Assembly (NCBI RefSeq): GCF_007860185.1
Contig: NZ_SJPY01000003.1
Span: 558,001-622,000, forward strand
Source: Novipirellula aureliae
GTDB lineage: Bacteria; Planctomycetota; Planctomycetia; Pirellulales; Pirellulaceae
Direction: 5' to 3'
DNA: 64,000 nt
The position numbers and the translations under genes were made by a program. Positions 55,172-64,000 of the stretch are shown here, one piece after another. Positions within the stretch are counted from its first letter, which is position 1. Each line of letters opens with the position of its first letter. The notes beneath the pieces were generated by a model. It worked only from the letters and a program-made list of their open reading frames with translations, ran no database searches and was not told the DNA's origin.

Positions 55172-55550
55172 CGTTTCGCCTCTTAAGGGGGACGAGAATG
55201 TGGGTTTGTTCGGAAAAGAGAGGTGTTCGCCCATTCGATTGCCATTCGAACCAATTGAACAATTGTACGAAGCGGTTCTTATGATAGTCGCATTCTGGCA
55301 ATATACCAAGCAGAATCGGCGCAAGATCTATCAGGTTTCTAAACGAAACAGCAGGCGGCATCTAGCTACTCAGCGGGGGTTTGGTGTCGCCATCGCATTG
55401 ATCGAGGGAAAAACATGCCGGTTTTCCGTTTTAATCCTCTTAATTGAATTCAAATTCCTATTCAATAAATTAGGATCGTCAAAGAGAGTTGCTCCATCGC
55501 AGTATCTCGCGTCTATCCCTCCCCCCCCTCCATTCTAAGGACTTTCCCTC
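55172..55550. other. Intergenic region between divergent repeat-protein genes
   Basis: About 380 bp, AT-richer around 55435-55475, likely the promoter zone for one or both genes. No gene or strong repeat seen. Confidence 0.4.
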
Positions 55551-56585
55551 ATGAACGATCGAATCTTGACTCCCTACCTGATAGCTGCGGCGATTGCATC
55601 GGCACTGCTGATTTCTCCAATTCAGTCTTCTTTTGGCCAAGGAGATGCATCCCAGGAAGCAGGGGAGCAGATCAATCCGGACGCTGCTGAACAAGCTACC
55701 ACTCAGAGAGCTGCTAGGAGAGCCGCTAGGAAAGCTGCAAATGAAAAAGCCGCGGCAGAAAAAGCCGCGGCGGAAAAGGTTGCGGCGGAGAAGGCTGCTG
55801 CAGAGAAGGTTGCGGCGGAGAAGGCTGCGGCAGAGAAGGCTGCTGCGGAGAAGGTTGCGGCGGAAAAGGCTGCGGCGGAAAAGGCTGCGGCGGAAAAGGC
55901 TGCTGCGGAGAAGGTTGCGGCGGAGAAGGTTGCGGCGGAGAAGGCTGCGGCGGAAAAGGCTGCGGCGGAAAAGGCTGCGGCGGAGAAGGCTGCGGCGGAA
56001 AAGGCTGCGGCGGAGGACGCGGCAAGCGATGCGGCTATGGAGCTAGACGCTAGCACTTTACCCATGCCACAAGAAGAACGCGCATCGGCAAGCGAACCAG
56101 AGCCTGAACCGGCATCCGCCACCGAAAAAACTACCGAGCCTGCTCAGCCCCAAACGGAAACACCCACCGAAGAGGTGAGCGGTGCCGTTGTCGATGCTCC
56201 CGTTTACCAAGCCCCACCCTACGCAGAAGAAATCTATGACGCGCCGAATTCCTATTCCTGCCCGGTCGCTGGACCCTATTTCCTCGACAACGGCTGCTGT
56301 GGCAGCAGCTATGTTCAACCCACTTTCTCACCAATGGGCTGCGAAATCATCGTCGACGATTGTGGGGTGGTAGCTGATTATGGATGCGGTCTACCGGTTG
56401 TTGCCGATTCCATTGCCCCCATCGTTATCGAACCGATTTACTGTGAACCGATTTACTGCGAACCGATTTACTGTGAACCGATTTACTGTGAACCGATTTA
56501 CTGTGAACCGATTTACTGCGAACCCGTTCTAAGCGGTCATTGCCAACCACATGGAATTCCTCATCGTTTTCTGCGCTGCTTTTAA
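55551..56585 (+). CDS. Secreted Ala/Glu/Lys pentad-repeat protein with YCEP repeats
   Basis: 344 residues. A signal peptide ([20 protein letters not shown]) is followed by a helix made of 18 successive AAEK pentads (units [10 protein letters not shown]), residues about 65-155, which should form a long rigid single helix or coiled coil. An acidic Pro/Glu linker comes next. The C-terminal part is Cys- and Tyr-rich ([20 protein letters not shown]) and contains six exact IYCEP pentads (56433-56522). The helix plus disulfide-rich tail suggests a cell-wall or surface structural protein; planctomycete cell walls are rich in cysteine-containing protein. No known family. A strong terminator follows. 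Confidence 0.65.
   Translation: MNDRILTPYLIAAAIASALLISPIQSSFGQGDASQEAGEQINPDAAEQATTQRAARRAARKAANEKAAAEKAAAEKVAAEKAAAEKVAAEKAAAEKAAAEKVAAEKAAAEKAAAEKAAAEKVAAEKVAAEKAAAEKAAAEKAAAEKAAAEKAAAEDAASDAAMELDASTLPMPQEERASASEPEPEPASATEKTTEPAQPQTETPTEEVSGAVVDAPVYQAPPYAEEIYDAPNSYSCPVAGPYFLDNGCCGSSYVQPTFSPMGCEIIVDDCGVVADYGCGLPVVADSIAPIVIEPIYCEPIYCEPIYCEPIYCEPIYCEPIYCEPVLSGHCQPHGIPHRFLRCF
55749..56010. repeat. 15-bp tandem repeat coding for AAEK pentads
   Basis: Eighteen units close to GCGGCGGAAAAGGCT. Variants alternate Ala and Val in the fifth position. Long open frames on the opposite strand across this repeat are artefacts of its 3n periodicity. Confidence 0.9.
56433..56522. repeat. 15-bp tandem repeat coding for IYCEP
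   Basis: Six copies of CCGATTTACTGTGAA (two with TGC for TGT), nearly identical at DNA level, which points to recent expansion. Confidence 0.92.
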
Positions 56586-56623
56586 GAGGCAAGCGGCGAC
56601 GCTTCGGTGCCGTTGAACGCAAT

Positions 56624-56658
56624 AAGCCGGGGATGGATGAACCATCCCTGGCTTTTTT
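56624..56658 (+). terminator. Intrinsic terminator after the pentad-repeat gene
   Basis: Stem AAGCCGGGGATGG / CCATCCCTGGCTT (one G-U mismatch) with a 5-nt loop, then TTTT. Confidence 0.9.
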
Positions 56659-56781
56659 CAATCAGAGGATCGTTTCGTTCTCAAGCGCCGGCAGCTTAAA
56701 TGATTTCCGGCACTTCGAAACCTGAATGATTTTCACGCTTGGGATCTGTCTCAAGCTAGAAAGGGTTCAGGAGCGGAATCC

Positions 56782-57798
56782 ATGCTAAAACGATTAGCAA
56801 CAACTTCTAGCGAATATAACACAAGCTGGATTTTCCATGTAAAGCCAACGATCCGTTTAGCCGATACGAACAGAAGAGGTTTTCCAACACGAACGATTGA
56901 GACGCCTGTGGCACCATCGCTACGACTTTTTGATGCGCAGACGGAGACGACCAAGTCGCTGCGGATTGGCACCCGATTGGACAAGTACCGAATCGCTGCT
57001 CGCCTAGGCGAAGGTGGTTTTGCAACGGTCTATGCGGCATATGACGTCATCGAAGATCGCCGCGTCGCATTAAAAATCCCTGACAATCGCTACATGGAAA
57101 ACTCGCAATCGGTCGAAGATCTCGAGCGAGAAGTTCGGTTGATGTCCAAGCTAGAACATCCCGGAATCGTGCGACTGAAAGACGCGCGGATCATCGAAGG
57201 TCATTTTGTGATGGTTTTTCCTCTCGGTGCCGAATCACTTGCCGACCGCTTAACCCGTCGAATCGCGCGTGCGACCGCCGTCGATTACTCGCTACAAATG
57301 ATTGACGCGGTAGCCCATGCTCACGAAACTCGAATTTTACATCGAGACATCAAGCCTGAGAACTTCATTCTGTTTCCCGACCAAGTCATTCAATTGACGG
57401 ACTTTGGGCTCGCTCGTGTCCAAACCAAAGTCAAACGTGTTTCGGCATCGGGAACGCTTGGTTTCATGGCTCCGGAGCAAGCAATGGGGCATCCCGGATA
57501 CCGTAGCGATGTGTTCTCGCTTGGCTTAGTGATCTACCGTCTGCTTTCCGGTGAGCTACCGGATTATCCGTTCGAAGCACCACTACCCGGCTACCAAAAA
57601 CTCCGCAAAGGCCTGTCAAGTGATTTCGTTGATTTGATCTGCAAAGCGATCGACCCCAACCCAAAGAAACGCTTTCGCGATGCGGTGGCGATGCGCAACG
57701 CCGCTCTGCGGATTCGTTACCTGATGAGCGACCGTAGCATCCCCCAATCGATGCGAACGACGGCCAACCCGCGACTCAGTCGCCGCTGGGCTGCCTAG
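56782..57798 (+). CDS. Soluble Ser/Thr protein kinase
   Basis: 338 residues; AGGAG lies just upstream of ATG 56782. After a 65-residue N-terminal extension, a full Hanks-type kinase domain spans about residues 70-310: GEGGFATVYAAYD, RRVALKIPD, HRDIKPENFILF, LTDFGLARVQ and SGTLGFMAPEQAMGH. There is no transmembrane segment or sensor domain, so it is probably cytoplasmic and controlled by partners. The neighbouring gene starts 100 bp downstream in the same direction and may be co-transcribed. Confidence 0.93.
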   Translation: MLKRLATTSSEYNTSWIFHVKPTIRLADTNRRGFPTRTIETPVAPSLRLFDAQTETTKSLRIGTRLDKYRIAARLGEGGFATVYAAYDVIEDRRVALKIPDNRYMENSQSVEDLEREVRLMSKLEHPGIVRLKDARIIEGHFVMVFPLGAESLADRLTRRIARATAVDYSLQMIDAVAHAHETRILHRDIKPENFILFPDQVIQLTDFGLARVQTKVKRVSASGTLGFMAPEQAMGHPGYRSDVFSLGLVIYRLLSGELPDYPFEAPLPGYQKLRKGLSSDFVDLICKAIDPNPKKRFRDAVAMRNAALRIRYLMSDRSIPQSMRTTANPRLSRRWAA

Positions 57799-57898
57799 GT
57801 GATTGCTTTCACCTCGAAAACTCTCTAGCTTATACAAAAGTACCGTATGGCGTTTTGGACGCCGATTTCTGTTTAGCCATTTTGTGGAGAATTTCGGA

Positions 57899-59140
57899 AT
57901 GCCAGATCAAGCACAGGCGTCAGCCCCCAACCCATCAAGCCGATCGGCTGTCGAAGAGGCTGCTGAGCGAGACCAGAACTCGATGCGAGAGTACCTGGAT
58001 CGCGCCATGGTCGTGCTGAAAAAGTTCGGTAGCAAGAACGAAAACACCGCCCCGCAAGAGCTGATCTCACTCTTGGACGAAGTCAAATATATCGACGAGG
58101 CCAAAGTCCTTGCGATTGCCGATGTCATCAAGCACATGAGTGCCTTTAACGCTTTGGTCCGCGAAAATGTCGAGAGTATCACGGTCGGTGACCGCTACAT
58201 GGATATCTCGCAAATGTTCGATTCGGTGCGTGAAGACAGCAAGCGATTGATCCAACAATTGGACGATGGAAAAATCAGTGGTACCGAGAAAGTTTCAAAT
58301 TGGTGGATGAAAATTCGCCGTGGATCCCCCAACGACCGCTTCGAAAAAATCGTGGAAGTCTATGGCGATGTCTCCAAAGACACCAAGGAGGCACTGACGA
58401 AAGAAGAAGCGATTATGGAGGCTTATATCGACTTCCGGTTCGCTTTGAAAGAAGCCGAAGTGTTGGCCCGCGAAATTCTTGATCAACATCAGCCAATGCT
58501 GGAAGCAGCAAAACAGGGTTTGTCCGATGCCCAAAAAGCTCTCGACGAATACTCGGGTGACCAACAGGGCGAGAAAAGTAAACTCGAACTCACGCGCGAC
58601 GAATCTCGCTTCAAATTCCAAAAGGAAGACGAGACCTACCAATTGCTAAAAGATATCTGTGAGAACTTGGAAATTGGCTACGACGTCGGCGAAACGTTAA
58701 TCACAAAACTCAAACAAACCCATGACGTCAAAGAACGCGTGTACCGTCGTGCCGTTACATTCTTTACAACCAACGAACACGTGTTCACAATTCTGGGGAC
58801 CGTCTATACGAGCCAGCATGGACTCAACGAAATCACCCAGGCGACCGAGGCGATGAAGACGGGCGTCAACAAGGGACTCGAGGACGTTGCGACCCTCGGC
58901 CGATCGCTGGAGCGGGCTGCTTTGAAGGCAGGTTACGGCAGTACCATCGATCCCGAATCGGTGCAAAAACTGGTTGATGCAATCAGCGGTTTCCAAATCG
59001 AGTCACTCGAGATGGTAGCCGAACTCCGACGCGAAAGCGAAGAGAGCACGAAGGCAATTCGAAAGAGCGTCGAAGAAGGCAAGAAGAAGTACCAAGAAAC
59101 GCTTGCTCGGCACGCACGCGGCGAAAAACTCTCGGGGTAG
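57899..59140 (+). CDS. Helical protein, distantly TelA-like
   Basis: The frame opens at 57803 inside the leader, but ATG 57899 with GGAG upstream gives 413 residues. Nearly the whole protein is helical and charged (FALKEAEVLAREILDQHQPM, DSVREDSKRLIQQLDDGKIS). The region VYRRAVTFFTTNEHVFTILG to TEAMKTGVNKGLEDVATLG is reminiscent of the toxic-anion-resistance TelA family, but I am not sure. No signal peptide or membrane segment. Its place right after a kinase makes it a possible substrate or partner. Treat as hypothetical. Confidence 0.6.
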   Translation: MPDQAQASAPNPSSRSAVEEAAERDQNSMREYLDRAMVVLKKFGSKNENTAPQELISLLDEVKYIDEAKVLAIADVIKHMSAFNALVRENVESITVGDRYMDISQMFDSVREDSKRLIQQLDDGKISGTEKVSNWWMKIRRGSPNDRFEKIVEVYGDVSKDTKEALTKEEAIMEAYIDFRFALKEAEVLAREILDQHQPMLEAAKQGLSDAQKALDEYSGDQQGEKSKLELTRDESRFKFQKEDETYQLLKDICENLEIGYDVGETLITKLKQTHDVKERVYRRAVTFFTTNEHVFTILGTVYTSQHGLNEITQATEAMKTGVNKGLEDVATLGRSLERAALKAGYGSTIDPESVQKLVDAISGFQIESLEMVAELRRESEESTKAIRKSVEEGKKKYQETLARHARGEKLSG

Positions 59141-59239
59141 CTGTTCCCTTGCGAATGACTCGTTACAAGGCCCCCGCCTTATAACGGGACGCTTCGCAGG
59201 CTCCCGACGGCCGGTCCATGCAAAAGACTGCACAGATTT

Positions 59240-59382
59240 CAAGTGCTTGCTTTCCCTCCCCCAAGCTTCGCAGGTCGTGCCGCTTTTAAGTGCTTGTTTT
59301 ACAATCGTTTACGCTCCCCCAAGCTTCACTTGAGGAAGGTTGTATGTGGTTAGCCATGTTGCACTGAAAAGCGGCACGACCT
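59240..59382. repeat. Direct repeats and perfect 16-bp inverted repeat
   Basis: AGGTCGTGCCGCTTTT (59272-59287) and AAAAGCGGCACGACCT (59367-59382) are perfect inverted repeats. Around the left arm, AAGTGCTTG followed by CCCCCAAGCTTC occurs twice in direct order (from about 59241 and 59288). Confidence 0.85.
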
Positions 59383-59428
59383 CTACGTTTGGTGGAGGTG
59401 GTTGAGTTGTTGACGCAGCTGGAGTCAA

Positions 59429-59548
59429 GCGGCCTGCTGATTTAATCGTTTAACGCTTAGCCGAAGGCGTCAGCTTTTCCGTAAGCGGTCGCCTATGGCT
59501 TGTCGTTAAACAATAAGTCGAGTCAAACCGATTAAATCGACAGCCCGC
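59429..59548. repeat. 120-bp nested imperfect palindrome
   Basis: Three nested arm pairs in mirror order: 59429-59448 with 59529-59548 (about 16 of 20 pair); GTTTAACG at 59448-59455 with CGTTAAAC at 59504-59511; and AGCCGAAGGCG at 59459-59469 with CGCCTATGGCT at 59490-59500. The order means the whole could fold into one long stem. Confidence 0.75.
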
Positions 59549-59638
59549 AAGCCGCACCACCACGCGACAAGGGAGGCAGGAGCCTAGTAACAAGTCAGCA
59601 CGCGCGGGCCGATGGGCACTCGGTTTAATTAGCAAACA

Positions 59639-62629
59639 TCACTCAGCCTGCACCGGTGAAGCGAGCAGATAGCCGGCCCAAAAGAGTGGTTCCTCGCCCG
59701 TCAAAACCTCTCGTTTCTGATCGCCGCTGATTAACAGCGGTTCAGCGCTGGGGACCAAGTCGCTACGGCGGAGCACCCCGTTAGCCCGGTTCCAGGCTGA
59801 ACGCATTCCGGTAAACGGTAACTCCTGAGCGAACTCGCGAAGCAAAATCGCTGTCGATTCACCTCCCACCGCCCACCGACTGACCAAAATGTTTTGCACG
59901 CCAGCCGTTCGAAGGGCACAGATTGTCATAAACAACTCACGACCATCTCCCAACTTCGCAGCTTCGGCCTGCGAACGAAAACCAGCAAGGGCCACCGAAT
60001 GAGGTACGATCGATGGGAAACGCATCCACCCACCCAACGTTGCTCCCACTTTGCTTTGGTCGTAGGGAATCATGCGAAACTTAAACGGATCACTGGGGTC
60101 CATTGCCGTAGGCACAGCAACCAACAAATTCCCGATCTCGTTTCCAATCACCAAAGAGGCTGTCGGCGTGTCGGTGGGCATCATGATGGACTTGTCTGCC
60201 GCCGCGACAATTGAATCGGCAATCGATTGATTGTTCTCTAAATCTCGGGGATCAAAAAAGCGACTGGCAATCAACCCAATCGTCTGGTTCGTCTCCGCTG
60301 CCGTTGCTGGTTCGAGCACTTGCCCAGGGGTTGCCGCGTATGTAATCGAATACTTCTGGCCCAAAGTTTCGGATTCTTCACCGTCGATCGGTAACAGTTC
60401 AAATGGCAAATACCAAAGCGGACCATCCGGGACGATCACCAAACGGTCAAACGAACCGCTCTTAAACAACTCGGTGTCAGGTAGCAAGGTCTTCATCAGA
60501 GCAGCCGCATCCTTGCGCCACGAATCGTCTTCCGGCAGACGACCGCCACGAGTTTTCCCAACGCCGATCGAACGCAAAAGACCGGCGATTGCTGCTGGCG
60601 TTCGTCCGATTGGCGAGACGGCGGATTGGATGTTCCCATCCGCCGCCGTGGTGGTGTAGAGACGCTTGTTCGAATACACGAAAGTCACGAGAACCGTTCG
60701 CGGCGGCAAGTTTTCGACCGGAGCATCTCTGTCGATTCGTTGGGGCACCAAGCGAGGTAACGACAGCCGACTCAGTGCAATGAAACTGGCCATCGCTTCT
60801 TGCTCGCTTCCGGCTTGCAAAATCGTGTCATTGTCTAAACCAGCGGCAGCCTGCTTGCGCAAATCCAAAACACTCTGACGCAGCTCTTTGATTGCGCCCG
60901 GGCCATTGGCTCGAAATTGCAGCGCGTCGGCAGGCAATTGAGCATCATCGGCACGCGCCAACCTGCGGACCTGAGCGACTCGGCCCGACATTGGCAAAGA
61001 TTGTGCAAACCGGTCTGCCAGTAGTTCGTCGCATCGCCGCAGGACACTTCCTCCATCGCTTCCCGATGTGCTCAGGGCCAAGCGGCCAGCAAGCGGGACC
61101 GAGCGATCAAAGGTCGCAAATGTCAATGCGTCTACAGGATCACGACGCCATAGTGGCAGCGGCGGCTCGCCGCAGTAGTAGGCCAAAAGCTCATCACTTG
61201 TCGCACCGCCAGCGCGTGAACCGATCGCTTGGCCGACCAGGTTAAGCTGGTACAAACTTGGCATCGATACAAAACGACGGTTGTTAATGCGATTGTTGAA
61301 AGCAAACGATTGCATCGACTGGTATGTCTGATCGACAACCGATTGATTGCCCGAGCCCAAACCGATTCCGAACGCATCGCCTCGGGCGGCTGCCAAACGT
61401 GCCGCAACGTAGCTGCCGTATGCCTGGACTCGAGGCATTAGAACATCGCGGCGTTCGGATAACGCTCTCGCTTGAGCGACCAAGCGAGTCGCTGAATCGA
61501 GATCACCCGCCGAAACGGCTGCATCCGCAGCAGCAACGAAACAGTGCAATGCTGCTAGCCGCGAATCTGGCAGCATTGCGTTGGCCGCCAACTCTGCTTT
61601 TGCGCGAACGGCCAAGGCCTCTTTTGGTGTTGCTGCCCCAGCGGCCAATTGAAATGCCTCGCCAACCCATTCCGATTGTTCGAGCGCCGCCGCCGCATGG
61701 GCGGTCGCCATCGATGCGGCCAACATCCCTTCGCCCTTATCCGATTCAGCGATCGCAGCAGCTTGAAGCAACAAACCAATCGCCGATATTGGATGAACGC
61801 CTCCAGCGAAAGTGGTCGTCTTCAGAGTCTCTTGGACCGCTCGACGATCATCGCCGTTTGAAAATCTTGCCGAAGCGCGAACACACCCGAGCATCGATTG
61901 AGCAATCGGTTGAGACAGCCCGGCGGTGTCAATCGCTTCAGCCAACTCAGACGACAAAGGATCCTGGTTCGCCAACGGTCCCATCAACACACGTTTTCGG
62001 TAAGAGGCAATCGCCAAACCTCGTATGATTTCGACGATGTCCATCGAGCGAATGTTGAACTCTTCAATCACACCACCCTGAGCAAGCGCTTGCTCCGTCA
62101 GGTGTTGGCCCGACCCGATCTGCAACCGATCAGCGACCGGAATTCGCTTGATCGCCGCCGCTTCGGGCCAAAGCCCTCGCGTGGGTGACAGCTGAACCCC
62201 TTGGCGGACCGCAGAGTCCCAGTCGACACGATTCTGCCATCCTCGATACCGGATCGCGATCTGCATCGCCGCATCGACATTTTCACGCACCTTCGGCAAC
62301 ATGCCCAAATGCCAATAACATTCCCCCAACATCGCATAGACCGGAATCGCATCGATCCAGCGACCGTTGATGTCCTTGCGTGTTCGGTGTAGAGCATTTT
62401 CGAATGCATCGGTCGCATTCTCCAAGTCGCCACTACGATAGATCCGCAGAGCCACAAAGTATTCCTGCGGCGGGTAGGTTGTCGAATTGGGCTCGACACC
62501 TCCGAGGGTCCCGAAATTCCCCAATCCACCCGCCTGCGAAAAAGCGGAATCAGCGAAACATGCAAAGACCATCGCCAAGAAGCAAAAGTGCAGAACCAAG
62601 CGGCAGACGCCGGACAATTTGTGTGTCAA
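59639..62629 (-). CDS. Exported TPR protein with degenerate CHAT domain
   Basis: 996 residues read from a TTG at 62629; other starts are possible, but the upstream one keeps the signal peptide (LVLHFCFLAMVFACFADSAF). TPR-like helices run through residues about 50-450 (EYFVALRIYRSGDLENATDA, PVYAMLGECYWHLGMLPKVR). The C-terminal 330 residues follow the CHAT protease layout: RLVIVPDGPLWYLPFELLPI, YSITYAATPG, GVQNILVSRWAVGGESTAIL and EEPLFWAGYLLASP. Where active CHAT proteins have LSAC, this one reads LAGF, so the catalytic Cys seems lost. The usual His motif is not obvious either. It may be a scaffold or a pseudo-protease. Confidence 0.8.
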   Translation of the reverse strand: MTHKLSGVCRLVLHFCFLAMVFACFADSAFSQAGGLGNFGTLGGVEPNSTTYPPQEYFVALRIYRSGDLENATDAFENALHRTRKDINGRWIDAIPVYAMLGECYWHLGMLPKVRENVDAAMQIAIRYRGWQNRVDWDSAVRQGVQLSPTRGLWPEAAAIKRIPVADRLQIGSGQHLTEQALAQGGVIEEFNIRSMDIVEIIRGLAIASYRKRVLMGPLANQDPLSSELAEAIDTAGLSQPIAQSMLGCVRASARFSNGDDRRAVQETLKTTTFAGGVHPISAIGLLLQAAAIAESDKGEGMLAASMATAHAAAALEQSEWVGEAFQLAAGAATPKEALAVRAKAELAANAMLPDSRLAALHCFVAAADAAVSAGDLDSATRLVAQARALSERRDVLMPRVQAYGSYVAARLAAARGDAFGIGLGSGNQSVVDQTYQSMQSFAFNNRINNRRFVSMPSLYQLNLVGQAIGSRAGGATSDELLAYYCGEPPLPLWRRDPVDALTFATFDRSVPLAGRLALSTSGSDGGSVLRRCDELLADRFAQSLPMSGRVAQVRRLARADDAQLPADALQFRANGPGAIKELRQSVLDLRKQAAAGLDNDTILQAGSEQEAMASFIALSRLSLPRLVPQRIDRDAPVENLPPRTVLVTFVYSNKRLYTTTAADGNIQSAVSPIGRTPAAIAGLLRSIGVGKTRGGRLPEDDSWRKDAAALMKTLLPDTELFKSGSFDRLVIVPDGPLWYLPFELLPIDGEESETLGQKYSITYAATPGQVLEPATAAETNQTIGLIASRFFDPRDLENNQSIADSIVAAADKSIMMPTDTPTASLVIGNEIGNLLVAVPTAMDPSDPFKFRMIPYDQSKVGATLGGWMRFPSIVPHSVALAGFRSQAEAAKLGDGRELFMTICALRTAGVQNILVSRWAVGGESTAILLREFAQELPFTGMRSAWNRANGVLRRSDLVPSAEPLLISGDQKREVLTGEEPLFWAGYLLASPVQAE

Positions 62630-63030
62630 AGTAAACCCAAACCATTGGAGTCAAGCGGAACGAAAAGCTGCGATAACTCGCACCCTCTATGTTACGAGCA
62701 AACCAGGCCAACGTCGAACATTTTCGCAGGTCGGGACGCTGCGTTGACGCATATTCCTCGATCGAGGTCCCATTGTAAGGAAAAGTCGATTTTCGTGGGG
62801 GGGACCACCGCAGCCAAATTTCCTCAATTTCGTCCCCATACAACGCACCGATCCAATCTCTGGCGAGATCGGCTACCGCAAAATCAGATCAGGTTGAACC
62901 GCTTGTACTTTGTCAGCGCTTGATGAGAGGCTCGGCCGAAGAGTGGCAGGGGCATCTTGCCCCAGTAAGCTGCGGCTGGAAGCCACCGCCACGAAAGATC
63001 CAACCCTTCCTTCTTCGTCGTGACAAAGGA
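62630..63030. other. Intergenic region between the CHAT-like gene and mutY
   Basis: About 400 bp containing the second 88-bp repeat at its right end; no gene seen. Confidence 0.55.
62941..63028. repeat. 88-bp dispersed repeat, copy 2
   Basis: Ungapped match to 16201-16288 (about 73 of 88 by eye). Here GGGGCATCTTGCCCC forms a perfect hairpin, and GTGGC/GCCAC pair outside it. It ends 2 bp before the mutY stop codon region. Confidence 0.75.
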
Positions 63031-64000
63031 CTAGGCTATCCCGTCCGCAATCTTGCGGCCCGTCGCACTCATCGGCAGATCTCGAAGTTCGTCGGCGGTG
63101 ACAAACGACCAGGGGTGATCGGCTTTCCAACGCCCTTTCGCCTTGCACGATAGCGTTGCTGAAAACACCTCGAGACGTATACGATACTTGGTCACGGCGT
63201 GCTTAATGGTTGCAACCGAAGTCGCTGGAGTGACGACACCCGACAATTCCTGACCTAGAAAATCGGCCGCAGCGGCCACGGATTCGAATTTCCCGTTCGT
63301 CACTCTTGGAAAATCCCACAATCCAGCCCAACGTTCTGGTTTTGGAATCGGGCGGACGAGGTAGCGATCCCCTGTCTCATTGGCAATGACAAAGGCGAAC
63401 TCGAGGCGATCTTCGTACTTGATATTTTTCACCTTACCAGGAATTTGCTCTTGCAACCCAAGCTTGTAGGCGCTGCATAAAGTTTGCACTGGACACTCAT
63501 CACAGTTTGGATTTCGGGGCGTGCAAACCAATGCTCCTAGTTCCATTGCCGCTTGGTTGAAGACCGCTGGACCAGTGGCTAATTGCTGCTGTCGACTAGG
63601 CGGCAACATCGCTTCAGCAATATCCCAAAGCAAACGGGTGGTTCCTTTTTCACCGAGCCGGCCACGAACGGCCGCCCAACGGCTAAAGACGCGTTGAGTA
63701 TTGCCTTCGAGAATTGGGACTTTTTGGTTTTGCGAGATCGATAGAATCGCGCCTGCGGTGTAACGTCCGATCCCTGGGAGGTTGATGACGTCTTCGTAGG
63801 TCGTTGGAAACACACCACCATGCTTTTCACAGATTTGTTTTGCCGCGGCGTGCATCGATCGAGCGCGGCGGTAATAGCCAAGCCCTTCCCACTGGCTCAT
63901 CAATGCCGTTTCCTCTGCCGCCGCCAACTGTTCCACCTTCGGATAGAACTTCATGAACTTTTTGTAGTACGCCGTGACCGTTGCCACCTGCGTTTGTTGG
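63031..64000 (-). CDS. mutY: A/G-specific adenine glycosylase, partial
   Basis: The 5' end lies beyond the right edge: the last bases still read QQTQVATV in frame, the conserved segment of MutY that follows the EIMLQQT start. Visible landmarks are WEGLGYYRRARSMHAAAKQI, the helix-hairpin-helix LPGIGRYTAGAI, the catalytic-region GNTQRVFSRW, and the 4Fe-4S cluster motif C-x6-C-x2-C-x5-C (CTPRNPNCDECPVQTLC). The C-terminal NUDIX-like domain for 8-oxoguanine recognition follows (EFAFVIANETGDRYLVRPIP). It removes adenine mispaired with 8-oxoguanine. Confidence 0.96.
   Translation of the reverse strand, partial: QQTQVATVTAYYKKFMKFYPKVEQLAAAEETALMSQWEGLGYYRRARSMHAAAKQICEKHGGVFPTTYEDVINLPGIGRYTAGAILSISQNQKVPILEGNTQRVFSRWAAVRGRLGEKGTTRLLWDIAEAMLPPSRQQQLATGPAVFNQAAMELGALVCTPRNPNCDECPVQTLCSAYKLGLQEQIPGKVKNIKYEDRLEFAFVIANETGDRYLVRPIPKPERWAGLWDFPRVTNGKFESVAAAADFLGQELSGVVTPATSVATIKHAVTKYRIRLEVFSATLSCKAKGRWKADHPWSFVTADELRDLPMSATGRKIADGIA

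Larger units (their letters stand above)
59141..59638. other. Intergenic region with two inverted-repeat structures
   Basis: About 500 bp between convergent genes, with no credible ORF. It holds the two structures listed below. Confidence 0.6.

Noticed and set aside
55703-56122. Long minus-strand Ala/Phe-rich ORF and Pro-rich ORF opposite the pentad-repeat gene
   Set aside because: Antisense artefacts of a 15-bp repeat; the plus-strand gene has a signal peptide and terminator.

Overview
The window looks like chromosomal DNA from a planctomycete of the Pirellulaceae (Rhodopirellula-like). This rests on gene content, not on a database search. It combines families that rarely occur together elsewhere: DUF1549/DUF1553 and DUF1501 proteins, a PVC-type heme-binding CxxCH protein with HEAT repeats, a DUF1080 protein, an SHD1-domain protein, a sulfatase, two Hanks-type kinases, a bacterial alpha-2-macroglobulin, an FhcB-like C1-transfer protein and futalosine-pathway menaquinone genes. 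I see no rRNA, tRNA, transposase, phage or CRISPR genes.

Layout. 1-8.7 kb: the end of a RidA/chorismatase-like gene, then a tight four-gene operon (DUF1549/1553, DUF1501, PPC-domain protein, and a kinase whose extracytoplasmic part resembles a TAXI solute-binding protein). 9-13.8 kb: a short beta-helix-like ORF, a DMT transporter, an HMGL-like aldolase and an octaheme cytochrome with TPRs. 13.9-21 kb (minus strand): leuC-leuD, an OmpR-type regulator and a large FHA/coiled-coil membrane protein. 21.4-25.3 kb: DksA-type protein, HtrA-type protease, and a upp-nucleoside transporter pair. 25.3-31.3 kb: a palindromic repeat array, a HemD-HemE fusion, an MFS transporter, an FhcB-like protein and a NagB-like protein lacking its catalytic residues. 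31.6-40 kb: a 2,026-residue alpha-2-macroglobulin and an MqnA-MqnC fusion. 40-48.7 kb: a 54-bp repeat array, an IscA-type protein, SpeA, a TPR protein, an SHD1 protein, a decayed DUF4440-like gene, a HAD-META fusion and a sulfatase. 48.7-49.75 kb: about 1 kb of non-coding DNA packed with inverted repeats. 49.75-64 kb: DUF1080 and PVC-heme genes, two low-complexity secreted proteins, a soluble kinase next to a helical protein, a CHAT-like TPR protein and the 3' part of mutY.

Most genes are housekeeping or envelope functions typical of the group. The most unusual features are: the kinase-TAXI fusion at the end of the DUF1501 operon; the fused enzymes HemD-HemE and MqnA-MqnC; three enzyme-family proteins that seem to have lost catalytic or metal-ligand residues (NagB-like, CHAT-like, FhcB-like); and several families of intergenic palindromes with more than one copy in this window, including an ungapped 88-bp pair 46.7 kb apart. 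Coordinates of repeats and residue comparisons were made by eye; family assignments come from motif recognition.
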